From UKL13-3 sp964392775 (GTDB lineage Bacteria > Bacteroidota > Bacteroidia > UKL13-3), in assembly GCA_964392775.1 (NCBI GenBank), contig CAYMRD010000008.1, forward strand, positions 62,001 to 126,000: 64,000 nt of DNA, given 5' to 3'. The translations under genes were made by a program, and so were the position numbers. Shown in pieces: positions 43,581 to 53,345 of this stretch (the first letter of the stretch is position 1; each line of letters starts with the position of its first letter). The notes beneath the pieces are model-generated. The model had not been told where the DNA came from. It did not search any database and saw only the letters and a list, made by a program, of their open reading frames with translations.

Positions 43581-45803
43581 TTATGCGGTTAAATCATCAA
43601 TGGTTATCATCCGGTCTAATTGCTTATTATCGGTCAGGTAGTTCAGTATTTTCCCTCCTTTGGTATAATCAAAGGCTGTAAATTCTGTTTGAAGGGTATG
43701 GGCAAAAACAACGGAGTGAAAGCGCATACAAATATTGTGTTGGGATGATTTCATAGCCTCCACAATACTATCAACAGTTGATAATTTATTATTGTATTGC
43801 ACCGGTATATCAAAGTCGTGGAAATACTTCCTGATAAAATAGCGTGAGAAATCACGGTCGTCATTACCCACCACAAAGTTGTGCATGTGATCCAGATTTA
43901 TAACCGATACATTTAACTCACGTGCTTTACGTTTGATCAATGCCGCTAATCCGGACTCCATTTTTTCTTTCAATACCTCAAAATCAGCAACAGAAATATC
44001 AGCCGAATACTCATGAGTCCATTCGCGCAGGTAACAGGTGAGTTTGTTTTCTACTGGAGTATCTGTTTTTGAAAACCTTTGAAGGTAGATCTTCGCTGGA
44101 TCTCCACTGATTTGGATTGTTTTGCGACCCTGTGTCCACTCAGTTGCTATGTCTTTGCTTTTTTGGTCGCGCACCAAAATTTCATCGGCAAGGTTTAAAA
44201 TAGTTTGAGTAGCCTTCCTGTATTTTTCATAATACAATGGACCAATTCCACAGCCATATACCATCGTTTTGATGCCGTACTGTTTTGCAATTTTAAAAGC
44301 CGTTAACGGAAGCGAAAGTTCTTCTAAATCCATTAAGGGTCCACCACCCATCAATACCAACGATGATCCTTTTACATACGAAACAAAATCGCTGCTGTAA
44401 ACCGGCACCACAGTACCTTGTATGCCCAGCTCTTTCAGGGTGCGTTTGGTAATAATCGGATACAAACTGCTTACCACAAAATCGGCAGCGGGATATTGCG
44501 CTTGTAGCTCCTCAACTATTCCGGCCAAGATAGCTTTGTCGCCCACGGTTTCGGTACCATACCAGCCTGTGATAAATATTTGGGTAGTGTATTCACGCTT
44601 CACCGGTAAATGTTCTATTTCGGCCGGCTTAAGCTCCGATTCAATATTAATCCGTTTTCGCCAGTACCAGTCATCGAATGCAATTTTCTTTTCACGGTAC
44701 GTAATGGGTGCATGATAATCGTGTATGCAGCTTTTGCAATTTTCCGTCAATACACGCTTGCGTTCGTGGAGGTTGTTCTCATAAAGCGCTTTTCCTGAAT
44801 TGTTGAGCGCATTTCCAATAACTTCAGATTTGGGGGCACAATAAGCCAGTTCCGCGCGTGAGTTGAGTACAACACCCTGACGTTGGTACGGGCAACCGAT
44901 AAGCCGCTCTCCACCATCTAAAATATTGATGATACTTTTATACGTTCTTTGGTAGGTTTCATCTTTTTCAAACGTGAACAACAGCTTGTAAAAGAAAAGA
45001 ATCAGATTGTAGGTTTCGTCTTCGTTAAAGTTTCGGATATTAGCAGCCTTGTTATCATTATACAGCCGTTTGATAAATTCTGCTACCCTAAAACGACCAT
45101 AAATCCCCTCATCCTTCATAAACTGCAGCAAGTCGTCCATATCCCACACGTTACCTTTAGATATGGTTGAGCCGGTGCTTATGGGAATACCTTTTTGAGT
45201 AAAGTACTTATATACCCTCATGGCCGAATCAAAGTTTCCTTCCCTGCCTCTAATTCGATCGTGAACAGCCCCAACCCCATCCAATGAAATCATCATGCTA
45301 AAATATTTACCATGCTTTTCACATACAGCAATTGACTGGTCTATTCGGCTGATAACATCTTTATCTTTTATACAATTGGTGATGGTGCTTAGGCCAACAA
45401 TATTGGGAATGGCCGCAATAATTGCTTCAAACAGTTGAGGCAGATCTTCTCTTAATGTAGGCTCACCACCGGTAACGCCAATATGTTTGACGGTTTGAAA
45501 CAACGGGTCAGATAAAATGGTTTGCAATTCCTGAGGTGAAAATTCAAAGCCTTGTTTTTGCTCCCAAATATTGCACATGGCACATTTCGAATTGCAAATA
45601 TCATTTGCATTTAAATTGACAACCAGAATATCCGAAACGGTATCAGCCGAAACCTTTTCCTCCGCTCTTTTTAACTCATTCAATTCATGCAACCACCTCA
45701 ACCGCTCTGCCCGTTTTTGCCATAGCGGGTACAAGGGCGTTTTTGCCACCAGCTTTTTGATGATTTTTTTTGGAAGCGATATGAATAGACGTTTCAGCAG
45801 CAT
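43581..45803 (-). CDS. radical SAM-polysaccharide pyruvyl transferase fusion protein
   Basis: This 740-residue protein joins two domains. The N-terminal part (about 60-380) is a radical SAM enzyme: the iron-sulfur cluster motif CxxxCxxC (Cys70, Cys74, Cys77, in CNSKCAMC), and a second Cys set (GCPYQRQG, AYCAP, NCKSCIHD) near residues 310-370 that resembles a SPASM-type auxiliary-cluster region. The C-terminal part (about 400-740) resembles polysaccharide pyruvyl transferases (GWYGTETVGDKAILAGI, LMGGGPLMDLEE, YGCGIGPL). It may modify a sugar or lipid and then add a pyruvyl ketal, but substrates are unknown. I chose the ATG at 45803, seven bases after the Wzt stop; the TTG at 45818 overlaps it. 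Confidence 0.85.
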   Translation of the reverse strand: MLLKRLFISLPKKIIKKLVAKTPLYPLWQKRAERLRWLHELNELKRAEEKVSADTVSDILVVNLNANDICNSKCAMCNIWEQKQGFEFSPQELQTILSDPLFQTVKHIGVTGGEPTLREDLPQLFEAIIAAIPNIVGLSTITNCIKDKDVISRIDQSIAVCEKHGKYFSMMISLDGVGAVHDRIRGREGNFDSAMRVYKYFTQKGIPISTGSTISKGNVWDMDDLLQFMKDEGIYGRFRVAEFIKRLYNDNKAANIRNFNEDETYNLILFFYKLLFTFEKDETYQRTYKSIINILDGGERLIGCPYQRQGVVLNSRAELAYCAPKSEVIGNALNNSGKALYENNLHERKRVLTENCKSCIHDYHAPITYREKKIAFDDWYWRKRINIESELKPAEIEHLPVKREYTTQIFITGWYGTETVGDKAILAGIVEELQAQYPAADFVVSSLYPIITKRTLKELGIQGTVVPVYSSDFVSYVKGSSLVLMGGGPLMDLEELSLPLTAFKIAKQYGIKTMVYGCGIGPLYYEKYRKATQTILNLADEILVRDQKSKDIATEWTQGRKTIQISGDPAKIYLQRFSKTDTPVENKLTCYLREWTHEYSADISVADFEVLKEKMESGLAALIKRKARELNVSVINLDHMHNFVVGNDDRDFSRYFIRKYFHDFDIPVQYNNKLSTVDSIVEAMKSSQHNICMRFHSVVFAHTLQTEFTAFDYTKGGKILNYLTDNKQLDRMITIDDLTA

Positions 45804-45810
45804 ATAAAGG

Positions 45811-47067
45811 TTATTCAATCGTTAAGGTATTGCCCACCAACGATTGTGAATGTTTGAGCACGCCCTCTCTAACCACAGTCGATTCTATGCCATAATGGTC
45901 TTCCACTTCAAATGTCAGGAGGTCTTCCAGAAAATCAAACCGCTCGCTTTTCATATCCGAAAACGAAAAAGTAATTTTAAAAATATTAGGAGAAAGTGAT
46001 GAAAGTGGTACCGTAAAACGAGCCTCATACTTTCCACTCTTTTTCATAAATAAATCCGGATCACGATCGGTGTCCATCAATGTAAGAATCGGAACCCCTT
46101 GCAAAGTATTAATGCGCACTGCCACTACCGATCCAACCTCTTTTCGCACAGTATATGTAGTGGTGATCACTGCCTCATTATTGTTATTGATATCAACCCT
46201 TGCGGTAAGCAATTCAATGGGTTTTTGATTGTCGAGTGTTGGTTTTACAAAATACTGGTTGTTTTCGGTATTGTGATCATTGGTTTGCTGATAGCGCTCG
46301 GCTATTCTTTTGGTAGGACCACTATCAACAAGTGTTCCGTGCTGAAGAAACAAACAGGTATTGGTTAAGGAGTATATGGCTGCCATATTATGGCTCACAA
46401 ACAAAACAGTACGGCCATCTTTTACACTCACATCCTTCATTTTGCCAAGGCATTTTTTCTGAAACTCCATATCGCCCACAGCTAATACTTCATCTATAAT
46501 CAGAATCTCAGGTTCGAGGTGAGCCGCAACAGCAAACGCCAAACGCACATACATCCCACTACTGTAACGCTTCACAGGCGTATCGATGTATCGCTCCACA
46601 CCACTGAAATCAACAATCTCATCAAACTTTTTGATGATCTCATCTTTACGCATGCCCAAAATGGCTCCATTCAAAAAGATATTTTCGCGTCCGGTTAATT
46701 CGGGATGAAACCCGGTTCCTACCTCGAGCAAAGAAGCAATTCGGCCTTTTACCTTAAACTCACCTGTAGTAGGTGTTGTGGTGCGTGATAGTATTTTGAG
46801 CAGGGTGGATTTGCCGGCTCCATTGCGGCCAATGATACCCAATACTTCGCCTTGTTGCACCTCAAAATTCACATCCTTTAAAGCCCAAACCCAATCGCTG
46901 TTTCCTTTTTGGGTTCGGTCGTTTTTTTCGCCCAACATAAGCGTTGGGTCTTCCTTTCCCCTGACCGAAGCCCACCAGCGGTTTAAATCCTGAGCCAATG
47001 TTCCGGTTCCTACTGTTCCCAGTCGGTATTGTTTACCCAAATCCTCTACTTTAATTACTGTGCTCAT
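45811..47067 (-). CDS. wzt: polysaccharide ABC transporter ATP-binding protein with C-terminal Wzt-like domain
   Basis: The 418-residue protein has an ABC ATPase domain (about 1-260) with Walker A (GRNGAGKSTL), signature (VKRYSSGMYVRLAFA) and Walker B (EILIIDEVLAVGD). The remaining 150 residues are a beta-rich domain of the Wzt_C type that recognises the end of the O-polysaccharide before export. With the Wzm permease just upstream (10-base gap) this forms the exporter of an ABC-dependent O-antigen or capsule. Confidence 0.9.
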   Translation of the reverse strand: MSTVIKVEDLGKQYRLGTVGTGTLAQDLNRWWASVRGKEDPTLMLGEKNDRTQKGNSDWVWALKDVNFEVQQGEVLGIIGRNGAGKSTLLKILSRTTTPTTGEFKVKGRIASLLEVGTGFHPELTGRENIFLNGAILGMRKDEIIKKFDEIVDFSGVERYIDTPVKRYSSGMYVRLAFAVAAHLEPEILIIDEVLAVGDMEFQKKCLGKMKDVSVKDGRTVLFVSHNMAAIYSLTNTCLFLQHGTLVDSGPTKRIAERYQQTNDHNTENNQYFVKPTLDNQKPIELLTARVDINNNNEAVITTTYTVRKEVGSVVAVRINTLQGVPILTLMDTDRDPDLFMKKSGKYEARFTVPLSSLSPNIFKITFSFSDMKSERFDFLEDLLTFEVEDHYGIESTVVREGVLKHSQSLVGNTLTIE

Positions 47068-47077
47068 GTATGGTTGG

Positions 47078-47938
47078 TTAAACGGTATCCATAAAACTTT
47101 TTTCTACCCTATTAAATGCAACAATGGCAACAAACAATGTCATGAAGGTAAAAATCGCTGTGTAAATAAGGCCGGTATAGTCAAACGATGGTGGTACCCC
47201 TAAAAATGCCGCTTTAAATGTTTCCACAATAGCTGTCATCGGATTCATCTGCACAATAGTATGCATCCAGCCACTAAACTCCGACAGCGGTAAAATAACG
47301 GGTGTAGCATACATCATCAGTTGCACCCCAAAGGTTACCAAAAACCGAAGGTCGCGGTATTTAGTGGTAAATGATGAAATTAAAATACCAAGAGCCAGCC
47401 CCATAAAACCCATCAGTATCACCAATAAAGGGATAATCAGCACCAGCATATTGGGGGCTGAGCTTTGACCGTTGTAGATGCTAAAAACATAAACCACCAG
47501 AAACAATCCAAACTGAATCAGGAACTTGAGCAAGGAACTGATGATAACAGACAGTGGAGCGATCAGCCTGGGAAAATATACTTTCCCAAAAACAGATGCA
47601 TTATTGATAAACGTATTGGACGTTTGGTTGAGGCATTCGGCAAAATAATTCCAGCAGGTGATGCCTGATAAGTAAAACAAAAACGAGGGTTTGCCATCGG
47701 TGCTCAAACCCGCCATATGACCAAACACCAATGTAAAGGTCAATGCCGTTAAAACGGGTTGTATAAAAAACCAGAGTGGTCCCAATATGGTTTGCTTGTA
47801 TACTGCCAGAATATCGCGTTTCACAAACAGCACCAGCAAATCACGGTAGGTCCAGAGCTCTGCCAGATTGATATCAAGCAGAGACGACTGCGGCTTAACA
47901 ACCAAACTCCAACTTTCTTTATCCGTGTTATTGTTCAT
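47078..47938 (-). CDS. wzm: polysaccharide ABC transporter permease
   Basis: The 286-residue protein has six membrane helices in the ABC-2 transporter layout, with the family motif (YKQTILGPLWFFIQPVLTAL near residue 45) and PRLIAPLSVIISSLLKF. It forms the membrane channel for the polysaccharide with Wzt. I chose the ATG at 47938; the TTG at 47947 is inside the divergent region. It is the first gene of the minus-strand transcript and divergent from a GT2 gene, with 119 bases between the two starts. Confidence 0.92.
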   Translation of the reverse strand: MNNNTDKESWSLVVKPQSSLLDINLAELWTYRDLLVLFVKRDILAVYKQTILGPLWFFIQPVLTALTFTLVFGHMAGLSTDGKPSFLFYLSGITCWNYFAECLNQTSNTFINNASVFGKVYFPRLIAPLSVIISSLLKFLIQFGLFLVVYVFSIYNGQSSAPNMLVLIIPLLVILMGFMGLALGILISSFTTKYRDLRFLVTFGVQLMMYATPVILPLSEFSGWMHTIVQMNPMTAIVETFKAAFLGVPPSFDYTGLIYTAIFTFMTLFVAIVAFNRVEKSFMDTV

Positions 47939-48003
47939 AAATGGCAATATTCGCTATTATCGTACAAATCTATTAAAATTTAGCATTCATCATAGGGCCT
48001 CCA

Positions 48004-48034
48004 TTGGTGCAACTTCATCAATTGTGTATCTTTG
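48004..48034 (+). promoter_or_regulatory. Bacteroidota-type promoter in divergent wzm region
   Basis: TTG at 48004-48006, 20 bases, then TATCTTTG at 48027-48034 matches the primary sigma-factor pattern of the phylum. The ATG of the GT2 gene follows 24 bases later, which is a sensible leader length. Confidence 0.65.
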
Positions 48035-48057
48035 GCCGTCTTGTTAACCGTTTGTCA

Positions 48058-48930
48058 ATGGAGAATCAACCGTTCGTTTCTGTGATTGTTCCCTGTTTTA
48101 ATCAGGCGCAATTTCTCGATGATGCTTTGCAAAGTGTTTTGAATCAAACCTACCCGAACTGGGAATGTATTGTTGTTGATGACGGATCACCTGATGACAC
48201 AGAATTGGTTGCAAAAAAATGGCAACAAAAAGACCCTCGTTTCATCTACCTGAAAAAAAGCAATGGTGGATTAAGTTCGGCCCGAAATGCCGGTATTGGT
48301 ATGGCCCAGGGGAAATACATCCTTCCTTTGGATTCAGACGACAAAATATCGGAAAGCTATGTACAGGAGTGTTTGTGGCAGCTGGAGCAAAACGAGCGGG
48401 TCAAGGTCGTTTATGGTAAGGCGGTTTTCTTTGGAGGAAAAGACGGAGAATGGCCCCTTCCCAAGTATAATTACCAGCTTCTGCTTTCCCGAAATCTTAT
48501 TTATTGCACTGCAATGTTTCGAAAATCCGATTGGGTAGCTGCAGGAGGGTATGATGAAAATTTGCTTCATGGCCTGGAAGACTGGGACTTTTGGTTGCGC
48601 CTGCTAAGTGAGAAAGACGATGTGGTGTGTTTGGATAGCATAATCTTTTATTACCGCATCAAAGAACTGTCGATGATCAGTTCATTGATTAACGACAAAG
48701 AAAGGCAGAACAGAACCTATGAATACCTCTATAAAAAACACTATGATAAAATGAACCCCGTTCTGGGTAGCCCTATTCAATTGTATATTGACAAAGGAGA
48801 ACTTGAAAAGCGCATCAAACATCTTGAGACGTTATTGAGCAGACCCCTCCGGCTTGCCTTAAAACATATTTTACTGAAATTTAAATCTCTCATTTTTTCA
48901 CAAAAGGATGGGCCCACCTTGGGGAAATGA
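48058..48930 (+). CDS. family 2 glycosyltransferase
   Basis: The 290-residue protein has a GT2 domain with VSVIVPCFNQ, VVDDGSPDDTE and the metal-binding PLDSDDKIS, and a basic, amphipathic tail (LALKHILLKFKSL). I chose the ATG at 48058, which follows the promoter, over an upstream in-frame start at 48004 that would include promoter bases. It is followed after nine bases by the large GT2 gene. Confidence 0.92.
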   Translation: MENQPFVSVIVPCFNQAQFLDDALQSVLNQTYPNWECIVVDDGSPDDTELVAKKWQQKDPRFIYLKKSNGGLSSARNAGIGMAQGKYILPLDSDDKISESYVQECLWQLEQNERVKVVYGKAVFFGGKDGEWPLPKYNYQLLLSRNLIYCTAMFRKSDWVAAGGYDENLLHGLEDWDFWLRLLSEKDDVVCLDSIIFYYRIKELSMISSLINDKERQNRTYEYLYKKHYDKMNPVLGSPIQLYIDKGELEKRIKHLETLLSRPLRLALKHILLKFKSLIFSQKDGPTLGK

Positions 48931-48939
48931 ACATAGACC

Positions 48940-50838
48940 ATGGCCAATAAACAGATACAACATACACCCCGTTCACAGGGAAAGCTTAACCTTTTAGTCA
49001 ACAAAATAAGGGCAAACTTTGAAAGCAATGAAACCTTTGGTGGGTTCTTGAAGAGTGCTTTTTTTTACCTTAGCAAAAAAAACATCCCCTTTAAGTTTGT
49101 TTCGCTGGCAAGGTTGATGGCCCGAAAAGTCTATTTGTTAATCGAAAACAAAAAGATCATCATTATCAACGGTAAAGATCTTTCACTTGTTCACAGCAAG
49201 AGTCCGTATGCATTCTGGTTAGCTAAAAATATTCCGGGACCTCATCAGTTTAAATCTATAAAGGACGAGATGAAACTGTTTTCGTCCTTCCCAATATTTG
49301 ATATCACTCTTTTTGCAAACAAGCCGGATGAGAGCATCCTGCATTCGATACAATCCCTCCATGAACAGTTGTATCCGCATTGGAAACTATCCATTATAAC
49401 CCGTTCATCCGAGATTCATGAAAGTCTGAGAACCCTTATTAAGAATCGCTCTTTTGATATTGACAAAATTCGTTTCGATGTAATTTCTTCTGTTCAACCG
49501 GCTGTATCGGAAACAGGAACAACCTTTGTTCTGGATATGGCTCCGGGTGATTGTCTGACTGTAGATGCTCTGTTTCAATTTGCCAAGTCATCACTGATAA
49601 ACCCTAAAGCTGGTGTTTTATATGCCGATGAAGATGAGATTGGAGAAGACGGAACCCTTTTGAACCCTTACTTCAAGCCCGACTGGAGTCCTGATAATTT
49701 ACTCTCCTTCAATTATATTAAACGTGCTGTTGTGTTCCGGAAGGATGTATTGGCCGGTATAAACGGATGGGCTGAAAAATGGAAAAACGATGAGCACTTT
49801 GACGTTTTACTTAGAGCAACCGAACTGTCAAATCAGGTAGAGCATATTTCTCATATTTTGTATCATGCTGTACCAAGAACACCTTCTCGAGAGAAAGATA
49901 AAGCCGCTTTAACGGAGACGATGTTACGCAGAAACGAAAACGGAAGCATTGTTGAGTCGGACATTGTTGAGGGAATTTTTATTCCAAGATATACTCTGAA
50001 AGAAGAAGCAAAGGTTAGCATCGTTATTCCCACAAAGGATAAAATCGATATCCTAAAGGTATGCATTGAATCAATTGTTCAGACATCAACCTACAAAAAC
50101 TATGAGATTGTGCTTATCGACAATAACAGTTCAACTCCTGAATTTTTCAATCAGGTAAAAACCTGGGAACAAAGCTTAGATGGGCTTTTTAAATGCATTC
50201 GCACCGAACACCCCTTTAACTTTGCCTACCTCATGAATTTTGGTGCCTCCCATTGTTCCGGAGAATATTATATATTACTGAATAACGATACAGAAGTAAT
50301 TACGCCCAACTGGATGGAGTTGATGATGGAACAGGCTCAGCGTGATTCTATAGGAATAGCCGGTGCCAAGCTGTTATATCCTAACAATACCGTTCAACAT
50401 GCAGGTGTGGTGATTGGATTAAGCGGATTGGTGGACCATGTGTTTGTAGGTATTCCCCGCGATGGGAAAACGTATCAAAATTATTTACACCGTGTTATTA
50501 ATTACTCTGCTCTCACGGCCGCATGCTTTATGGTGAGCAGGGACAAATTCAATCAGGTAAAAGGATTCGATGAACGTTTTGCTGTTGAGTACAATGATGT
50601 TGATTTTTGCCTCCGTCTAAAAGAAGCCGGATACAACCATGTTTACTTACCTCATGTTGAACTATACCACCACGAATCTATTTCACGCGGACATCCATTC
50701 TCCAACAAAGCATCATACGAACGCCACCTCAGAGAATTTGCCCTGATGCAAAATACATGGCAAAAATACGTAAACAATGACCCTTGCTATAATCTTAACC
50801 TGTCGTTAAAAGACAGGAATATGGGCGTTGCTTACTAA
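48940..50838 (+). CDS. two-domain family 2 glycosyltransferase, first domain degenerate
   Basis: The 632-residue protein has the same two-domain layout as the gene at 38785. The second domain (about 350-600) looks active: VSIVIPTKDK, VLIDNNS and LLNNDTEV. The first domain (about 115-340) aligns by its flanking motifs (LYADEDEIGE, NPYFKPDWSPDNLLSF), but the metal-binding LDNDDELT of its homologue reads LDMAPGDCLT, and the nucleotide-binding Asp is missing. The first domain may only bind substrate or be a relic. It converges on a membrane protein gene with seven bases between. Confidence 0.85.
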   Translation: MANKQIQHTPRSQGKLNLLVNKIRANFESNETFGGFLKSAFFYLSKKNIPFKFVSLARLMARKVYLLIENKKIIIINGKDLSLVHSKSPYAFWLAKNIPGPHQFKSIKDEMKLFSSFPIFDITLFANKPDESILHSIQSLHEQLYPHWKLSIITRSSEIHESLRTLIKNRSFDIDKIRFDVISSVQPAVSETGTTFVLDMAPGDCLTVDALFQFAKSSLINPKAGVLYADEDEIGEDGTLLNPYFKPDWSPDNLLSFNYIKRAVVFRKDVLAGINGWAEKWKNDEHFDVLLRATELSNQVEHISHILYHAVPRTPSREKDKAALTETMLRRNENGSIVESDIVEGIFIPRYTLKEEAKVSIVIPTKDKIDILKVCIESIVQTSTYKNYEIVLIDNNSSTPEFFNQVKTWEQSLDGLFKCIRTEHPFNFAYLMNFGASHCSGEYYILLNNDTEVITPNWMELMMEQAQRDSIGIAGAKLLYPNNTVQHAGVVIGLSGLVDHVFVGIPRDGKTYQNYLHRVINYSALTAACFMVSRDKFNQVKGFDERFAVEYNDVDFCLRLKEAGYNHVYLPHVELYHHESISRGHPFSNKASYERHLREFALMQNTWQKYVNNDPCYNLNLSLKDRNMGVAY

Positions 50839-50845
50839 ACTGTAA

Positions 50846-52600
50846 TTATTGATAGATATACACCCTGCTGTTGTGGTATACTAATTTTTTCTGTTTCACT
50901 TGTGTTACAATCGGGGTTTGGTCCCGAATATCATCTACAGTTACCCAATAGTAACGCTGAACGTTCATCTGTTCCATGGCCTTAAACCGGTGGGTTACTT
51001 CGTGTATAAAATGAATATGTGTGCCAATGGTAGCCCTGTTGGCAAAAGCAGGAATCCACATGCCCATATCGGCATACGTACAGGTAAACTGAGCGTTGGC
51101 AGGAGTGTTTGTTTCGGCCCAGTCAAAAGCAGCCATGGCCGGAGCATCGCATACAACCTTGTTATTGCGCAAAATAGATAGAGCATATCCGTTCCTGAAA
51201 CTATCAATGCCCATTCCAAAAAGTCCGGCTATCAATACATAATGAACCCATCGCCTTGCCGGGACCAGAGAACTCCACTCTGCAAGAAACCGAACGAAAT
51301 AACCGAGAGGGATACCCATCAGGATAATGATAAAATACATTACGCGTTCGGGATACAATATTTCGGAAAGAGGCAAAAACCAATACACACAATTGAATAC
51401 CAACAGATACAAATAAACGATAACAAGCATCAACAGCGTCACAACTTTGCGCTCTCCTTTGATCATCATTACCACCAGGCCCACAGCAAAAATAATGGCC
51501 ATCGGATCTCCGGCACGGTAGATGATTTGTGTGAGACAGGCCAACAGATTATGTCCCAACGAATCGGTGAGCGTATAACTCATCATATCATACTGCCAGG
51601 CCCTGATCATTTGAGTCAACTCTTCGGATGAGTCGTTGTGAAAATTGAGCACAAAGGGTAATACCAACAAGCCGGTAATACCACCCATGACGACAAGGTT
51701 TTTAAACACCCATTTCCAATCCTTGAGGTTCACAAATACCAGATATGCCACCACCGGAATACTAATGTATATACAGGCTACTGCCGGTATTGCATGAATC
51801 ATTGGAACCGCAGCAACAGGTACGGCAGCCAACCACAACACAGTTGTGTTTCGCTCGTTCATACCTTTGATGATCAGGGTAAAAAAACAAATACACAAGG
51901 CCATAGCCAATATGGTTGGATTCCCTCCCCACCCAATGGTTGTTTTTAAAGAGCTTGCAATAAAAAGGGTAAACACCGCTGCTAACATGGCATACTTACC
52001 CGATACGAACAAGCGGTAAAAGGCCCCCATGTTTACAAGCAATAATACATATACAAATACGCTGATGATATTGATGGCCTCGTGCAAAAACGCGGGTTTC
52101 ATTCCGGCAAACAAGGCCGTTAACGCCTGATAGCCGGCACTGTATCCGCCAAAAGGGCTATCAGGTAAAAAAGGGTCGTATGTTAAAGGAACTGCATTGT
52201 TATTGATGATCAGGCGAGAGATATATCCATGCATGGTAATATCACACCCCGGAGGAATGGTCATGATCGCAAAAGGAAACAAGAAAAGCAGAATACCACA
52301 TCCAAAGATCAGGTGAGCAATCGTGAATGGTGGGCGTTTCCATTCCATTGGCTGACGAAACAATCCAATAGCGGTGATCGCTGAAAGCAGGGCCAATCCG
52401 CTCCATAACATACCCGATAAAGGAATATGGAATGTAAAAGCAACCCATACCAACAACACCCAAAAAGAAACAGAAAGACTGATGGCGGTATTAATCCTGA
52501 TAAGCAAAGGAAGGCCGGTACATTTCCTGAAGATCAATATTCCGGGGAATAATGTAAGCATCAGGCACATCACCCCTACAACCAGTTTTTCTAAAACCAT
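50846..52600 (-). CDS. large polytopic membrane protein, GT-C-like or unknown
   Basis: The 584-residue protein has about 13 membrane helices and a loop after the fourth helix with PPGCDITMHGYISRLI, where Asp and His resemble the acidic pair of lipid-linked-sugar (GT-C) transferases. The C-terminal 110 residues are soluble (DAPAMAAFDWAETNTPANAQFTCTY). I cannot assign a family. It might transfer sugars across the membrane or polymerise repeat units. It starts four bases after the GT2 gene upstream on the same strand. Confidence 0.7.
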   Translation of the reverse strand: MVLEKLVVGVMCLMLTLFPGILIFRKCTGLPLLIRINTAISLSVSFWVLLVWVAFTFHIPLSGMLWSGLALLSAITAIGLFRQPMEWKRPPFTIAHLIFGCGILLFLFPFAIMTIPPGCDITMHGYISRLIINNNAVPLTYDPFLPDSPFGGYSAGYQALTALFAGMKPAFLHEAINIISVFVYVLLLVNMGAFYRLFVSGKYAMLAAVFTLFIASSLKTTIGWGGNPTILAMALCICFFTLIIKGMNERNTTVLWLAAVPVAAVPMIHAIPAVACIYISIPVVAYLVFVNLKDWKWVFKNLVVMGGITGLLVLPFVLNFHNDSSEELTQMIRAWQYDMMSYTLTDSLGHNLLACLTQIIYRAGDPMAIIFAVGLVVMMIKGERKVVTLLMLVIVYLYLLVFNCVYWFLPLSEILYPERVMYFIIILMGIPLGYFVRFLAEWSSLVPARRWVHYVLIAGLFGMGIDSFRNGYALSILRNNKVVCDAPAMAAFDWAETNTPANAQFTCTYADMGMWIPAFANRATIGTHIHFIHEVTHRFKAMEQMNVQRYYWVTVDDIRDQTPIVTQVKQKKLVYHNSRVYIYQ

Positions 52601-52604
52601 ATTG

Positions 52605-53324
52605 TTATTTTATATTGAACAAACCGTATTTCATCATGCAGTAAAAAGCACGTACACCATCTTTCCAGCCAATTTTTTTGCCTTCTTCATAGGTACGACC
52701 ATAATAAGAAATCCCTACCTCGTATATTCTGATTTTGGGAATACGTGACATTTTGATTGTAACCTCCGGTTCAAAACCAAACCGTTTTTCTTTTAGATTC
52801 AGGCTTTGTATGATTTCTCTTCTGAACAATTTATAGCAGGTTTCCATGTCTGTTATGTTCAGATTGGTCAGTGCATTGGAAGTAAACGTGAGCAATTTAT
52901 TGCCAATGGTATGGAAGAAAAACAAGGCTCTGTGTGGTCGTCCACCCACAAAACGAGAGCCATATACTACATCCGCAAATCCATCTACCATCGGTTTAAG
53001 CAGCAGGTTAAATTCAACAGGATCGTATTCAAGATCTGCATCCTGCACAATCACATAATCACCGATTGCCTGTTTAATCCCCGTATGCAAGGCTGCTCCT
53101 TTTCCCTGGTTTACTTCGTGCTTAAAATACGAAATCGGAATGTGAGGATGCGTTTGTTTAAACGCCATCACAACTTCTTCTGTCCTGTCTTTCGAGCAAT
53201 CGTTCACTACAATAATTTCTTTCCCGATTCCATTAATCAGAGAGACTTCTCCAATTTTGTTGAGAACAGAAACAATGGTGTTTTCTTCGTTGTAGGCAGG
53301 AACAATAATGGATAGTTTAGGCAT
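52605..53324 (-). CDS. polyprenyl-phosphate glycosyltransferase (DPM1-like GT2)
   Basis: The 239-residue protein matches the dolichol-phosphate mannosyltransferase family of GT2 enzymes: LSIIVPAYNEENTI, VVNDCSKDRTEE, the metal motif QDADLEYDP near residue 95 and YGSRFVGGRPH near 120. It lacks the two C-terminal membrane helices of some relatives. Such enzymes load a sugar onto a polyprenyl phosphate, which suits the adjacent GT-C-like protein. They may act as a pair. Confidence 0.9.
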   Translation of the reverse strand: MPKLSIIVPAYNEENTIVSVLNKIGEVSLINGIGKEIIVVNDCSKDRTEEVVMAFKQTHPHIPISYFKHEVNQGKGAALHTGIKQAIGDYVIVQDADLEYDPVEFNLLLKPMVDGFADVVYGSRFVGGRPHRALFFFHTIGNKLLTFTSNALTNLNITDMETCYKLFRREIIQSLNLKEKRFGFEPEVTIKMSRIPKIRIYEVGISYYGRTYEEGKKIGWKDGVRAFYCMMKYGLFNIK

Positions 53325-53345
53325 AGGGCCGCAATATACTATATT

